Positions 21,475 through 32,533 of a DNA stretch of 64,000 nucleotides are shown here, piece after piece; within the stretch, counting starts at the first letter, position 1, and the number at the start of each line of letters is the position of its first letter. The notes below the pieces were generated by a model, which made no database searches, was not told the origin of the DNA, and saw only the letters and a program-made list of their open reading frames with translations. The DNA is from Hofstenia miamia. Its lineage: Eukaryota; Xenacoelomorpha; Acoela. The stretch spans positions 1,747,631 through 1,811,630 of the forward strand of contig SCFE01000085.1 in the NCBI GenBank assembly GCA_004352715.1, read 5' to 3'. The position numbers and the translations under genes were made by a program.

Positions 21475-21900
21475 GCACGAGACATTGAAATCAAAGAAGA
21501 GGAAGAAAAGGAAAAAATAATTCACGAAATCACTCAAGAAGGGAAAAAGAGGGTATTGATGGAAGGAGTAGAAAGCTCAAAAAACCATTGTATGAAAAAA
21601 CAATATTGACAGAAAGGAGAAATGATGAACCAACGCCATGTAAGGCTCAGATCCAAAAGTTAACAGGTAAAATAGATAGTTATTCTCCAACATTTGAAGA
21701 ATGGTTGGAACTATTTGAATTAACAATGAAGGAGAGACAAGTGGAGTGACACACCAACATTATTTAATGCTGGACACAGAAACTAAAAGAAACTATAAGC
21801 AATTAACAGGAAACTTTATCACGTATTATAAAAATGAAAGTTTTAAGAACAAAATGAAGGAAGTTTGATAACATTAGAAATTATGTGTCACAAGTGGAAT
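21475..21900 (+). pseudogene. Decayed Gag fragment, opposite orientation
   Basis: On the plus strand, broken frames read WLELFELTMKERQVE, then QHYLMLDTETKRNYKQL and YYKNESFKNK. These match the capsid-like block of Gypsy copies A-C, with a deletion of the YLTGAA part and several stops. It is therefore a Gag relic of a related element facing the other way. Confidence 0.65.
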
Positions 21901-21910
21901 GATTACTAAC

Positions 21911-21911
21911 A

Positions 21912-21984
<73 letters not shown>
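21911..21984. repeat. (ACT)n microsatellite, tail of the LINE
   Basis: About 24 units. On the minus strand it reads (AGT)n or (TAG)n and sits directly after the 3' UTR of the LINE fragment, so it is probably the element's 3' tail. Confidence 0.85.
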
Positions 21985-22647
21985 GACTTCAACATTTATT
22001 TTTTACCAAAATAAATACAAATATTATTAAAACTAAATGTATGAGCAAATTTAGGTTGACCAATCTATATAATTAATGCATTTAACTATTAAAATATACT
22101 ATGGCACTTTAAAGTTACTAGAGTAACATTTTCCACATCCCAGGTTGTTTAGAAAATATTCTTTAAGCATTGTTTTTGTGATAGTGCACTGCCTTATTTC
22201 TGGAGGTAAACCATTAAAGATATCAGCACCTCTGTTGAAGATACTGTTCCCTCCATGGCGATTCTTTATCACTGATGTTTTAACATAGATGCTTCGTCTG
22301 TGATTATATTTTAGATTTTTGCAGAAAGGTGTTGGTGAAAAAGTAATATTGTTATGTAGTAGAATATTATAGAAATATAATAATGTGAGATAATTAATAT
22401 AATTAATAGGTTTCATGATTTTGTATTCATTGTAGTATTTAGAAATATGAGTAAAACGTGGGATTTTGCAAATTATTTCAATAGACCAGTTAGTTACTTT
22501 ATTAAGTTTTTTCCAGCGTGTTATATGCTCATTATTGCATAAAATGGACCCATAGCTGACAATTCCATAGATTTTGCTTCTTGCATAATTTATCAAAATG
22601 TTTTTAGGAACACAATTGATTAAGTACCTCAGTTGAGTATTAAATTG
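21985..22647 (-). mobile_element. Non-LTR retrotransposon (LINE) 3' end
   Basis: A 183-codon open minus-strand frame (22099-22647) enters from the N gap. It includes INYARSKIYGIVSYGSIL and NSIFNRGADIFNGLPPEIRQ, the typical C-terminal signatures of LINE polyproteins after the RT palm (ARSKxxYGxxxYG, then FNxLPxxIR). A 114-base 3' UTR follows (22098 to 21985) and then the trinucleotide tail. The catalytic RT core must lie in or beyond the gap. The open frame suggests a rather young insertion. Confidence 0.8.
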
Positions 22648-23647
22648 NNNNNNNNNNNNNNNNNNNNNNNNNNNNNNNNNNNNNNNNNNNNNNNNNNNNN
22701 NNNNNNNNNNNNNNNNNNNNNNNNNNNNNNNNNNNNNNNNNNNNNNNNNNNNNNNNNNNNNNNNNNNNNNNNNNNNNNNNNNNNNNNNNNNNNNNNNNNN
22801 NNNNNNNNNNNNNNNNNNNNNNNNNNNNNNNNNNNNNNNNNNNNNNNNNNNNNNNNNNNNNNNNNNNNNNNNNNNNNNNNNNNNNNNNNNNNNNNNNNNN
22901 NNNNNNNNNNNNNNNNNNNNNNNNNNNNNNNNNNNNNNNNNNNNNNNNNNNNNNNNNNNNNNNNNNNNNNNNNNNNNNNNNNNNNNNNNNNNNNNNNNNN
23001 NNNNNNNNNNNNNNNNNNNNNNNNNNNNNNNNNNNNNNNNNNNNNNNNNNNNNNNNNNNNNNNNNNNNNNNNNNNNNNNNNNNNNNNNNNNNNNNNNNNN
23101 NNNNNNNNNNNNNNNNNNNNNNNNNNNNNNNNNNNNNNNNNNNNNNNNNNNNNNNNNNNNNNNNNNNNNNNNNNNNNNNNNNNNNNNNNNNNNNNNNNNN
23201 NNNNNNNNNNNNNNNNNNNNNNNNNNNNNNNNNNNNNNNNNNNNNNNNNNNNNNNNNNNNNNNNNNNNNNNNNNNNNNNNNNNNNNNNNNNNNNNNNNNN
23301 NNNNNNNNNNNNNNNNNNNNNNNNNNNNNNNNNNNNNNNNNNNNNNNNNNNNNNNNNNNNNNNNNNNNNNNNNNNNNNNNNNNNNNNNNNNNNNNNNNNN
23401 NNNNNNNNNNNNNNNNNNNNNNNNNNNNNNNNNNNNNNNNNNNNNNNNNNNNNNNNNNNNNNNNNNNNNNNNNNNNNNNNNNNNNNNNNNNNNNNNNNNN
23501 NNNNNNNNNNNNNNNNNNNNNNNNNNNNNNNNNNNNNNNNNNNNNNNNNNNNNNNNNNNNNNNNNNNNNNNNNNNNNNNNNNNNNNNNNNNNNNNNNNNN
23601 NNNNNNNNNNNNNNNNNNNNNNNNNNNNNNNNNNNNNNNNNNNNNNN
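22648..23647. other. Assembly gap (1000 N)
   Basis: Exactly 1000 N between the LINE fragment and Gypsy copy C. Confidence 0.99.
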
Positions 23648-24743
23648 CGTTTATGTTTTTCTAGAAGTGTTCTTAATTTCATGATGTCTTGTTCTTCTAG
23701 ATGTTGATAATCCTCATTGTTTATTTCAGGTATCCTGTGTGTGTCTTCTTCTTCTGCTTTCGTCCCAACGCCCTTGAGTCAGCTTTTGGGAGTACTTGCA
23801 ACTTTGATGGTGTTCGTCCACTCACCCTTGAGTCGGCCATGTGGAGTACTATCTGCTTTCCTTTGCAAGTCCTTGAATCGACCATGCAAATTACTTGCTC
23901 CATCGTCGTCTTCAATTGCCTTCCAGATGAGTCTGATGTTAGTTTTGATGTATTTTCCGTATATTCTTATCTGAGATCTTTTCAGGTTCACATTCCAGTT
24001 CATAGCATTGAGAATTGGTATCCTTCCTTTTCCATGTTTTATCATGCAGACACTAGATGGCATTGAAACTCGTTTGGTATTAATGCCTTTGTTGTTGTAT
24101 AGCATTATATAGGCTGTTATAATGTCTTCCGTCTCAATTGTGTGCATTCTGTCCACAACCATAGCATTTAACATCTTTCTCTTTTACTTTCCTTGTCTTA
24201 CCATCCTTTCCTTTCACCTTTATTATTTTTTCTTGTTTTGCTTCAGTATAGGCTTTGTTGGGGATTACTTCTCCAAGTTTGTCCGTCTCTATGCCATGTG
24301 GCTTTCTTGTATATTCAGGCATTGTTTTCAATAGTCACTTGTATGTTGACTGCTTTCCTAATCATCATTTCCAATTTATCATCAACATCACATTTAATTT
24401 TGAACTGCGTTCTGATGCTTTCAGGCATCCCCTTGCAGATGTGTGAGAACAAGTCGTATTTCAAATAACTGTTTCCTCTCAAACTGAGCATTAGTAGTCA
24501 CTCAACTTGTTGCATGTAGTTTCAGATGTCCTCAGTTTTCTTCATTTTCATTGCATTCAAAATGATTTGGTACTGATTTTTGAAACTTTCATTCTCATAG
24601 TAATTGATGAAGTCTCTGATTAGTAATTCATAATTTCTCTTTGTTTCTGCATCCAGAAGCAAGTAGTGTTGGGATGCTGCTCCTGTTAGATATAATGGGA
24701 GTCTTGCCACTGGCGCCTGTTGGCTCACTTTTCATTCCGCCAT
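23648..24743 (-). mobile_element. Ty3/Gypsy-type retrotransposon copy C, internally deleted
   Basis: From the right on the minus strand: capsid-like Gag (YLTGAASQHYLLLDAETKRN near 24650-24710), linker, and a zinc knuckle cut after its histidine (KCYGCGQNAH near 24135-24165) that fuses directly to THTIETEDI-like sequence from beyond the protease. The start of RT (LRTLLEKHK) is at the N-gap edge. The deletion removed the last knuckle cysteine and the whole protease core, leaving a non-functional copy. Confidence 0.8.
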
Positions 24744-25193
24744 NNNNNNNNNNNNNNNNNNNNNNNNNNNNNNNNNNNNNNNNNNNNNNNNNNNNNNNNN
24801 NNNNNNNNNNNNNNNNNNNNNNNNNNNNNNNNNNNNNNNNNNNNNNNNNNNNNNNNNNNNNNNNNNNNNNNNNNNNNNNNNNNNNNNNNNNNNNNNNNNN
24901 NNNNNNNNNNNNNNNNNNNNNNNNNNNNNNNNNNNNNNNNNNNNNNNNNNNNNNNNNNNNNNNNNNNNNNNNNNNNNNNNNNNNNNNNNNNNNNNNNNNN
25001 NNNNNNNNNNNNNNNNNNNNNNNNNNNNNNNNNNNNNNNNNNNNNNNNNNNNNNNNNNNNNNNNNNNNNNNNNNNNNNNNNNNNNNNNNNNNNNNNNNNN
25101 NNNNNNNNNNNNNNNNNNNNNNNNNNNNNNNNNNNNNNNNNNNNNNNNNNNNNNNNNNNNNNNNNNNNNNNNNNNNNNNNNNNNNNNNNNNNN
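24744..25193. other. Assembly gap (450 N)
   Basis: 450 N inside the Gag or leader of Gypsy copy C. Confidence 0.99.
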
Positions 25194-25507
25194 GCTGTCT
25201 TGTTTGACTCAGGATTGATTCTGTGAACCACAGCTTCACCTTTGCCTTTGCTTCCAGTCGCAGTTTTTTGCAATCAGTGTGCTTAGCCTGTCCACCAGCT
25301 ATGTCTCTGTTTCTTCTATGTCAAGTTGATCATAGCTATATTTTGATTTTCATATGCATGCCCCTTCCAGGTGGACTTCCACTTTTTTCTGGAATGTTTC
25401 TTTGATTGTTGTGACCACAGCTTGCCTTGCTGTGCTTCCTATTGTTGTTTCTCCTCCAGTCTTATTAGTCTGCTATTATCTTTGGGCAATTCATTTTCTT
25501 GGGTCAG
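25194..25507 (-). other. Leader-like sequence of a Gypsy element
   Basis: G+C content is higher than in the surroundings and no frame is conserved. Its position between Gag of copy C and an LTR suggests an untranslated leader. Confidence 0.35.
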
Positions 25508-26690
25508 TGTATCATAATCTAAAGATCAATGCTGCTAAAAAGAATAAAAAAGAGATTAGTTGGTGAAAGAAGATTAACATCAAATGATGATTAAATTAAT
25601 ATTAATTGTAAATCAAAATCAATTTAAGTTTAGCATCATTAATTTTGTAAATGCAACTAAGCAAGAAAATTACCAAATAGTAATTGTCAATAACAGTTTG
25701 GCAAAATGAAGAGGCAATATTGCTTCCACTATTTTTAGCCATCTTGGCAGATGATAATTTGAAATTCAAATTGACAAGTACTTTTTGAATCAAAACTATA
25801 ACTAGAGAAAAATCATTTTAGAAAACTGTTGAAGCAAATTCTTCAAAAATCTTATCTTTAGATTGGAATTGGTTTGCTTATTATTAAATCTTGTCAAGCT
25901 AAATGGTAAATGCATTTGTAGTTAGTAGTGGCAAGGGCACATATTGGACACAATTCGAGGATCCTTGATCCAAGCCACAAACCTGCATTTAGGTTAGGGG
26001 AATGATTAGGAGTTTTTCTCTGTTTAGCTGACTCTTGATTCTTTCTACAACATGTATACAATAACAAAACTTCAGAGAAAAGGCTACTTAGCTGATCATA
26101 TGATATTATATTTTATATTATCTAGACTACATAGGAGACCCATAAATAGACTGATAATGAGGCTGAGCATGTATTACTAATTAAATGTTGGTTGGGAAGC
26201 TGCACATAATTATCTAATTAATTATTTAACTTATTTAAAGCCAGTATTTTTAAGTAATGGCTAAACATGTATTTATTAAGCAGCTAGTGATATTGCCCAG
26301 TTGCAAGTATAAATTGCACATTAGAAATTGAGTTTAAGTCAGTTACATCCAGCTTTGAGGGTTGTACTGAGTTAGGATAGGGAACACATAAGCTACTTCA
26401 TTGAGCTGAGACTTGGAAATAATCCATCAGCAGTGAAGACAATTAGGTGTTGGAAGATTGGAGATTGGAGTTGGCCAGAGGCCTTATGGAAGATCAATTG
26501 CCAGGGAAACTACAGTCATCAATTCATACCTAAATAGTGTTCAACCATATTGGATGTTAATAAAAGTTAACTATAATTGTTGATAAGATAAAAGCAGTTG
26601 ATAGAAGTACATCCCTACTGGCACTTAACAAAGAATTAGATTCAAAAGGAATTAATCAATTTGCATTAAAGCATGGTAGAGGATCCTACA
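25508..26690 (+). mobile_element. Gypsy-family LTR in reversed orientation
   Basis: Starts TGTATCATAATC and ends GGTAGAGGATCCTACA, the reverse complement of TGTA(G/A)(G/A)ATCCTCTACC at the start of other LTRs here. It aligns with the reverse complement of 31005-31934 over most of its length. Strand is given in the direction that matches the element's coding sense. Confidence 0.7.
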
Positions 26691-27020
26691 TCAGCATCTC
26701 TGCCTTTTGTTGAAGTTGTTTGATATTTTCAATTATTTTTTTCTCCATTGGTTTGAGTTGGTTTTCAGTTCCTTTTTGGTTGTTGTATCATTCTCTCCAT
26801 TCACATGCTTCTTTTTCTTTGACCTTGATTTCCTGTTTGTGTTGTTCTTTTATTTGTTCAATTTAATTATGCACAATCTCATTATGGTCTATTATGCTCT
26901 TTTGTCTCAGAGTTCTCTAATATTGATTGATATCAGTGACACTGCAGGTGATGGTTGGGGTAGTTGAGATGTAAATGTTATCTCATTGGGTGATTGCATC
27001 ATTGGTTCAGGAGTTGATAG
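26691..27020. other. 330 bp between two inverted LTRs
   Basis: Pyrimidine-rich on the plus strand. The minus strand has a lysine/glutamate-rich frame resembling the coiled-coil Gag leader, but with stops. Probably internal sequence of the same family. Confidence 0.4.
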
Positions 27021-28131
27021 TGTAACATCCTCTACCAGGCATTATCACTGTTTATCTACTGTTACTATATAATGTTAGCTGTGTTATTGCAGGTAAGGAT
27101 TTACTTGTTGTTACTGCTTGACTAGTTTCTTCTGTTAACTTATGTAACCTAGAAATAACTGCTCACTTTTTAGGTGATGAAGCCATGTGGTAATCTCTAT
27201 AATGATCTTTTGTTGGGCATCTGCCTGAAGTGGATCTCCACATCCAGTTTCACCATTCCATCAAATGCTTGAGTGCCACTTCTATGCTCAATTGATATAG
27301 CTTATGTGTACCCTTCATTAAGTCAGTGCTTACTCAAGACACGACACAATTCGACTTAAACTCAATTGTGTGAAAGTGTTATATCAATTCACAACCTGAA
27401 CTGTTACTAGTTGTTCATTAAATATTACATGTAGCCATTACTGAAATATATTGGCTTATTTAAATATATTCTGTTAGAACAACTTCCTAACCTACATTTA
27501 TAATTTACTACATGTAGGGTCACTTTATTGGTCAATTATAGGTCATTAATTTGGAAATCATTCCTAAAGTTTGGTCATCCAACCATTTGCTGACAATCAA
27601 TTATTTAATACATGTAGAAATGAAATGCTAGTTGGCTAATTGAGAGAAAACCCTTATACCTAAAATATGTGCACTTTCATGATGTGGCACAGAGACCCTA
27701 GAATCGTTCCCTGTGATGTATCCAGACCACTACTAAACACTGCTTGATTAGCTCAACATCGTACTAAATAATCAAACCATTAATATGAAACAAAATAAGA
27801 ATTCTGAATAAAATTCTTTATCAAACTCTTACAATGGTTTTCAATCTATTTATAGTATTTCCAAAAGAAGTACCTGTTGATTCAAATTTGAACTTTCCGC
27901 CAAGATGGAGGCTGAAAATAATGAAAGCATCAGTTAGTCAAAAAGTATTTTTATCAACAGACACAAATATCTCTTTTTTGACACATGTTGCTTCTTGGTT
28001 GCATATTACAAATAAATCTGAAATAAAGCTAATTAATTTGATTACAATATCTTTAATCAACTTCTTTCTGATCTTAACCTCTTTTCTCAAAGTTTGCAGC
28101 TTATTGATGATTTTGTTTGGATGATGCTACA
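27021..28131 (-). mobile_element. Full-length Gypsy-family LTR (1111 bp)
   Basis: Runs from TGTAACATCCTCTACCAGGC to GGATGATGCTACA, with TGTA/TACA inverted ends. The first 810 bases match the LTR at 11580-12395 closely. I found no target-site duplication. Since it contains a full LTR and no adjacent internal region on the right, it may be a solo LTR. Confidence 0.75.
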
Positions 28132-28312
28132 AAGTTCACTACCAAATATGGTAATTTTAATATTTATTAATATAGATCAGAAATATTGTATGAAATAGGT
28201 ATTAAAGTATGGTTATGCAAAAAAGAATTCAAAATATTCTTATAATTTCAAATATTAAAATCATTTTGATTAATAAGTATTGAACTTTTTGTAATTTGGT
28301 CTAAAATACCTA

Positions 28313-29889
28313 TGCAAAATTTCTATTTTTTTGCAAAAAAAGTTATCTTGTGGAAGTGCCACAGCACAAATATTTTAATTTCTGTAAATGGAGTGCACAA
28401 CCATATACTGTTTATGTATTCAAACATAAAGAAAGAATTTAATTGGTTTTAGCTGTATATTGTCTTGTAATAGAGGTTTATTGGTGCTATTAAACTAATT
28501 TGAATTAGTTAGCTGTATCTAATAAACATCAAATGGAGGAAGAAAATTTGTGTTAATTAATGATATTAAATGACCCTAAGTGATATTAAAATCCCTTAAA
28601 GCCTTAATTTTTTACTACACTTAAATTTATTATTTGATTTAAATGTCTTAACTATACTTTAAAATTACTTTGATTTGCATGTAAATACTATCAAATGCTA
28701 TTTGATTCTTAAAATTTATGAAAATTTTGTAAATATTTTCAAACTGCATTTCAATAATATAATTAGAAATGTAAAAAATCTTCAAAAAATGTCTTAGCAT
28801 GTACATTCAACTTATAGGTCAAATGCACTGATATAAAAAATAACAGCACTTAATTTGTGTTTAGAGGAGACAAATTCAAATGTTCATTTTTTATGTATAG
28901 GTACATAGAGTTTATGTGAGTTGGTACTTGTGATTTCCCATATATTGGTATGCCTTATATCAATGTGGTGGATGCTTGCACTATTCAAATGGGAAACTTT
29001 TGAGTCTGTGGTGGTAATTTGTGGCAGCAATTGTAAAATCCTCTATCAGGCATTAGTAATGGTTGCCCTTTGTTACTCTATAACATTGGTTGTATACTTG
29101 NTGCAAAATTTCTATTTTTTTGCAAAAAAAGTTATCTTGTGGAAGTGCCACAGCACAAATATTTTAATTTCTGTAAATGGAGTGCACAACCATATACTGT
29201 TTATGTATTCAAACATAAAGAAAGAATTTAATTGGTTTTAGCTGTATATTGTCTTGTAATAGAGGTTTATTGGTGCTATTAAACTAATTTGAATTAGTTA
29301 GCTGTATCTAATAAACATCAAATGGAGGAAGAAAATTTGTGTTAATTAATGATATTAAATGACCCTAAGTGATATTAAAATCCCTTAAAGCCTTAATTTT
29401 TTACTACACTTAAATTTATTATTTGATTTAAATGTCTTAACTATACTTTAAAATTACTTTGATTTGCATGTAAATACTATCAAATGCTATTTGATTCTTA
29501 AAATTTATGAAAATTTTGTAAATATTTTCAAACTGCATTTCAATAATATAATTAGAAATGTAAAAAATCTTCAAAAAATGTCTTAGCATGTACATTCAAC
29601 TTATAGGTCAAATGCACTGATATAAAAAATAACAGCACTTAATTTGTGTTTAGAGGAGACAAATTCAAATGTTCATTTTTTATGTATAGGTACATAGAGT
29701 TTATGTGAGTTGGTACTTGTGATTTCCCATATATTGGTATGCCTTATATCAATGTGGTGGATGCTTGCACTATTCAAATGGGAAACTTTTGAGTCTGTGG
29801 TGGTAATTTGTGGCAGCAATTGTAAAATCCTCTATCAGGCATTAGTAATGGTTGCCCTTTGTTACTCTATAACATTGGTTGTATACTTG
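28313..29889. repeat. 788 bp exact-looking direct duplication around an N join
   Basis: 28313-29100 equals 29102-29889 (offset 789) and the copies are separated by a single N at 29101. This is an unmerged contig overlap. The duplicated sequence holds no gene and contains the first 70-80 bases of the LTR that begins at 29821. Confidence 0.93.
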
Positions 29890-30978
29890 TGGGTAGGGAT
29901 TTACTAACTAGATACTGCTTTGGCTTTTGTGTATTTCTGTTAATGTAACATAACTAGATTTAACTATTCACTATTTAGGTAATGAAGCCACACAGCATTT
30001 CCTTGAACAATTGATAGTGGGCATCTGCCATAAGCTGATCTCCACATCCAGTTTCACTTGTTGACCAAGGATCCACGTGGTTGAGTTCCACTTCTCAGCT
30101 CTATTGTGTACTTTATGTGTAACCTAGTAACCTATCCTAGCTCAGTGTATACTCAAGACAAGACACAATTCAACTTATTCTCTGTTTTGTAAAAGTGTTT
30201 TATATTAAAGCAACCAGACTTGTTACTAGCTGCTCTATTAATATTACATGTAGCCATTACCAAGCCCAAAATATATTGGCTTTACTAACTAGTTAATTAT
30301 AAGCAGCTTCTTAACCTACATTTAATAATTGCTACATGTTTGTTCACATTATCAGTCACATTATAGTCAACAATTTGGATCTAAAATAATATAGATATAA
30401 TCCCTAGGTTTTGGTACTCCAACCATATTTCAAATCTATTATAATATGATACATGTAGTAAATGATGGATAGTCAGCTAAACAAGAGAAAAACCCCTACA
30501 CCTAACATAAGTGCACTTTCATGATCTGGCACAAAGACCCTAGAATCAATCTCATGATGGATCCAGAGCATTTCTAAACACAACTCATTTAGCTTGACAT
30601 CTTATTAAATAATCAAACCATATTAAGAGAACAATGTAAGAATTTCAAATAAATTATTTTATCAATTGCTTACACTGAGTTTAATCTATTTTTAGTATTA
30701 TTGGAAAAGTACCTGTTGATTTCAAATTTGAACTGTTCATCTGCCAAGATGGTGCTAAAAATAATGGAAGCAACTTTGCCTCTTATTTTTGACAAAAGTA
30801 TTATTATCAACAGATACTAATCTCTCATAATTAACACTTGTTCTTACTTAGTTGCATAACACAAATTAATCTAAACTGATAATATAATTTTACAATATTT
30901 CTTAATCATATTTTGTCTTTGATCTTATTCCCCTTTCAAATTGACATTAGCAGCTTAGTTGATTTGGATAATGCTACA
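29821..30978 (-). mobile_element. Gypsy-family LTR, diverged full-length copy
   Basis: Begins TGTAAAATCCTCTATCAGGC and ends GGATAATGCTACA. It is related to 27021-28131 throughout but clearly older, with many substitutions and indels. Confidence 0.7.
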
Positions 30979-31004
30979 CTGCAGTTTCCATTGACTTGAT
31001 CTTC

Positions 31005-31934
31005 TCATGAGGCCTCTGGCTGAGTCCAATCTCCAAATCTTCCAACAAGTAGTTACCTTCATTATCAATAGAGTGTTTCCAAACCTCAGCTCAATGAAGT
31101 GATTATATGTTCATTATCCTAACTCATTGCAACCCTCAAGGCTGGATGTAGCTGACTTAAACTTGATTTGTAATGTGTAATTTGTACTTGCAACTGGGCA
31201 GTATCACTAGCTGCTTAATAAATATGTATTTAGCCATTACTGAATATTACTGGCTTTAATTAATTAAAATAATTAAATAGATAATTACTTGCAGCTTCCT
31301 AAACTACATTTAATCAACACTACATGCTTGGTCTCATTATTGGTCTATTTATAGGTCTCCTATGTTGTCTAGCTAATATAAAATATAATAACCTATGATC
31401 AGTTGTCCAACCATTTCTTTGACAGTTTTATTATTGCATACATGTTAATGAAAGAATCAGTAGTAAGCTAAACAGAGAAAAACTCCTAATCATATCCTTA
31501 ACATATATGCAGTTCAGTGCCCTTGCCACTACTAATGCATTAACCATTTAGCTTGACATCATTTAGTAATAAGCAAACAGAATTAAATCTAAAGATAAGA
31601 TTTTCAAAGAATTTTCTTCAACAGTTTCTCTAATTCATGCTATTTATAGTTTCTAATCCAAAAGTACTTGTCAAATTTGAATTTCAAATTTTCAGCCAAG
31701 ATGGCTGAAAAATAGTGGAAGCAATACTGCCCCACTTCATTTTGCCAAATGGTTTCAACAAATACTATTTGGTAAATTTTGTTTCTTAGATGCAATATAC
31801 AAAATTAATGATGCTAAACATAAATTGATTTTAGTTTACAATTAATACTATTTCTAATTGTCATTGAACTCAATATTAATCTTCTCTGACTAATTTCTTT
31901 TGTTTTGCAGCTTTAATTGTTGGATTATGCTACA
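31005..31934 (-). mobile_element. Gypsy-family LTR, 5'-truncated third form
   Basis: Lacks the TGTAA start but ends GGATTATGCTACA. It shares TACTGGCTTTAA, CTTCCTAA(A/C)CTACATTTA and the CCAAGATGG block with its neighbours and pairs in reverse with 25508-26490. Confidence 0.65.
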
Positions 31935-32052
31935 CTAGTGAAATTAGATTTGATGGACCTCTGTGCAAGGGAATCAACTAGTCGATTGCATGATGATATA
32001 AAAGTAGGGGCTAGCAACCAGCCAACCAGGATTTCAGCTGGTTAACATTTGA

Positions 32053-32533
32053 ATGGAGGAGTGTGAAGAGGAACTGAAAGAAAATGATGAACTTAAATCA
32101 GATAAGAGTACTTTTGGTGCAGTAAAAGTTAGTGGTTATGACCCTTCAGTTATTCTACTTCAAAGAGCACTTCTACAATTAAATCTAAGTGGAAACACCA
32201 AAGGAAGGCAAAAATGTCACATTTGGAAGATAAAAATTTACACCTATATTTTATGACTAGAAAAATGTAAAATATGTTATTAATAGAAATATCTCCAAAG
32301 ATACTAATTAGAGTTGGTGTGAATCAAAATAGAAAGCATTGTCATTCTATATGTCTTGGTTTTTGATTAATACAGAGAGGAGACAAAGGTGGAATGCATT
32401 AATTTCCTATGATAAAGATATGAATGTGGATATGGCAAGACACTATTGCAGAACTACATTTCATATTTTATTTGAAGGTAGCTTTATGCTAGATAACCTA
32501 AATCAATTCTTAGCTATGAATTACAATAAATAA
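32053..32533 (+). pseudogene. Relic related to the unrecognised ORF at 16371-17483
   Basis: Two short frames (32053-32256 and 32339-32533) separated by stops. The second has ALISYDKDMN, TTFHILFEGSFMLD and AMNYNK, which line up with VIISYLQEMN, SMVHVIFDDAFTLD and IAYKDK of the 16.4-17.5 kb ORF. It faces the opposite way and follows an LTR. Function unknown. Confidence 0.4.

Noticed and set aside
21911-21984. Regular repeat as a CRISPR-like array
   Set aside because: It is a pure trinucleotide microsatellite with no spacers, in animal DNA.
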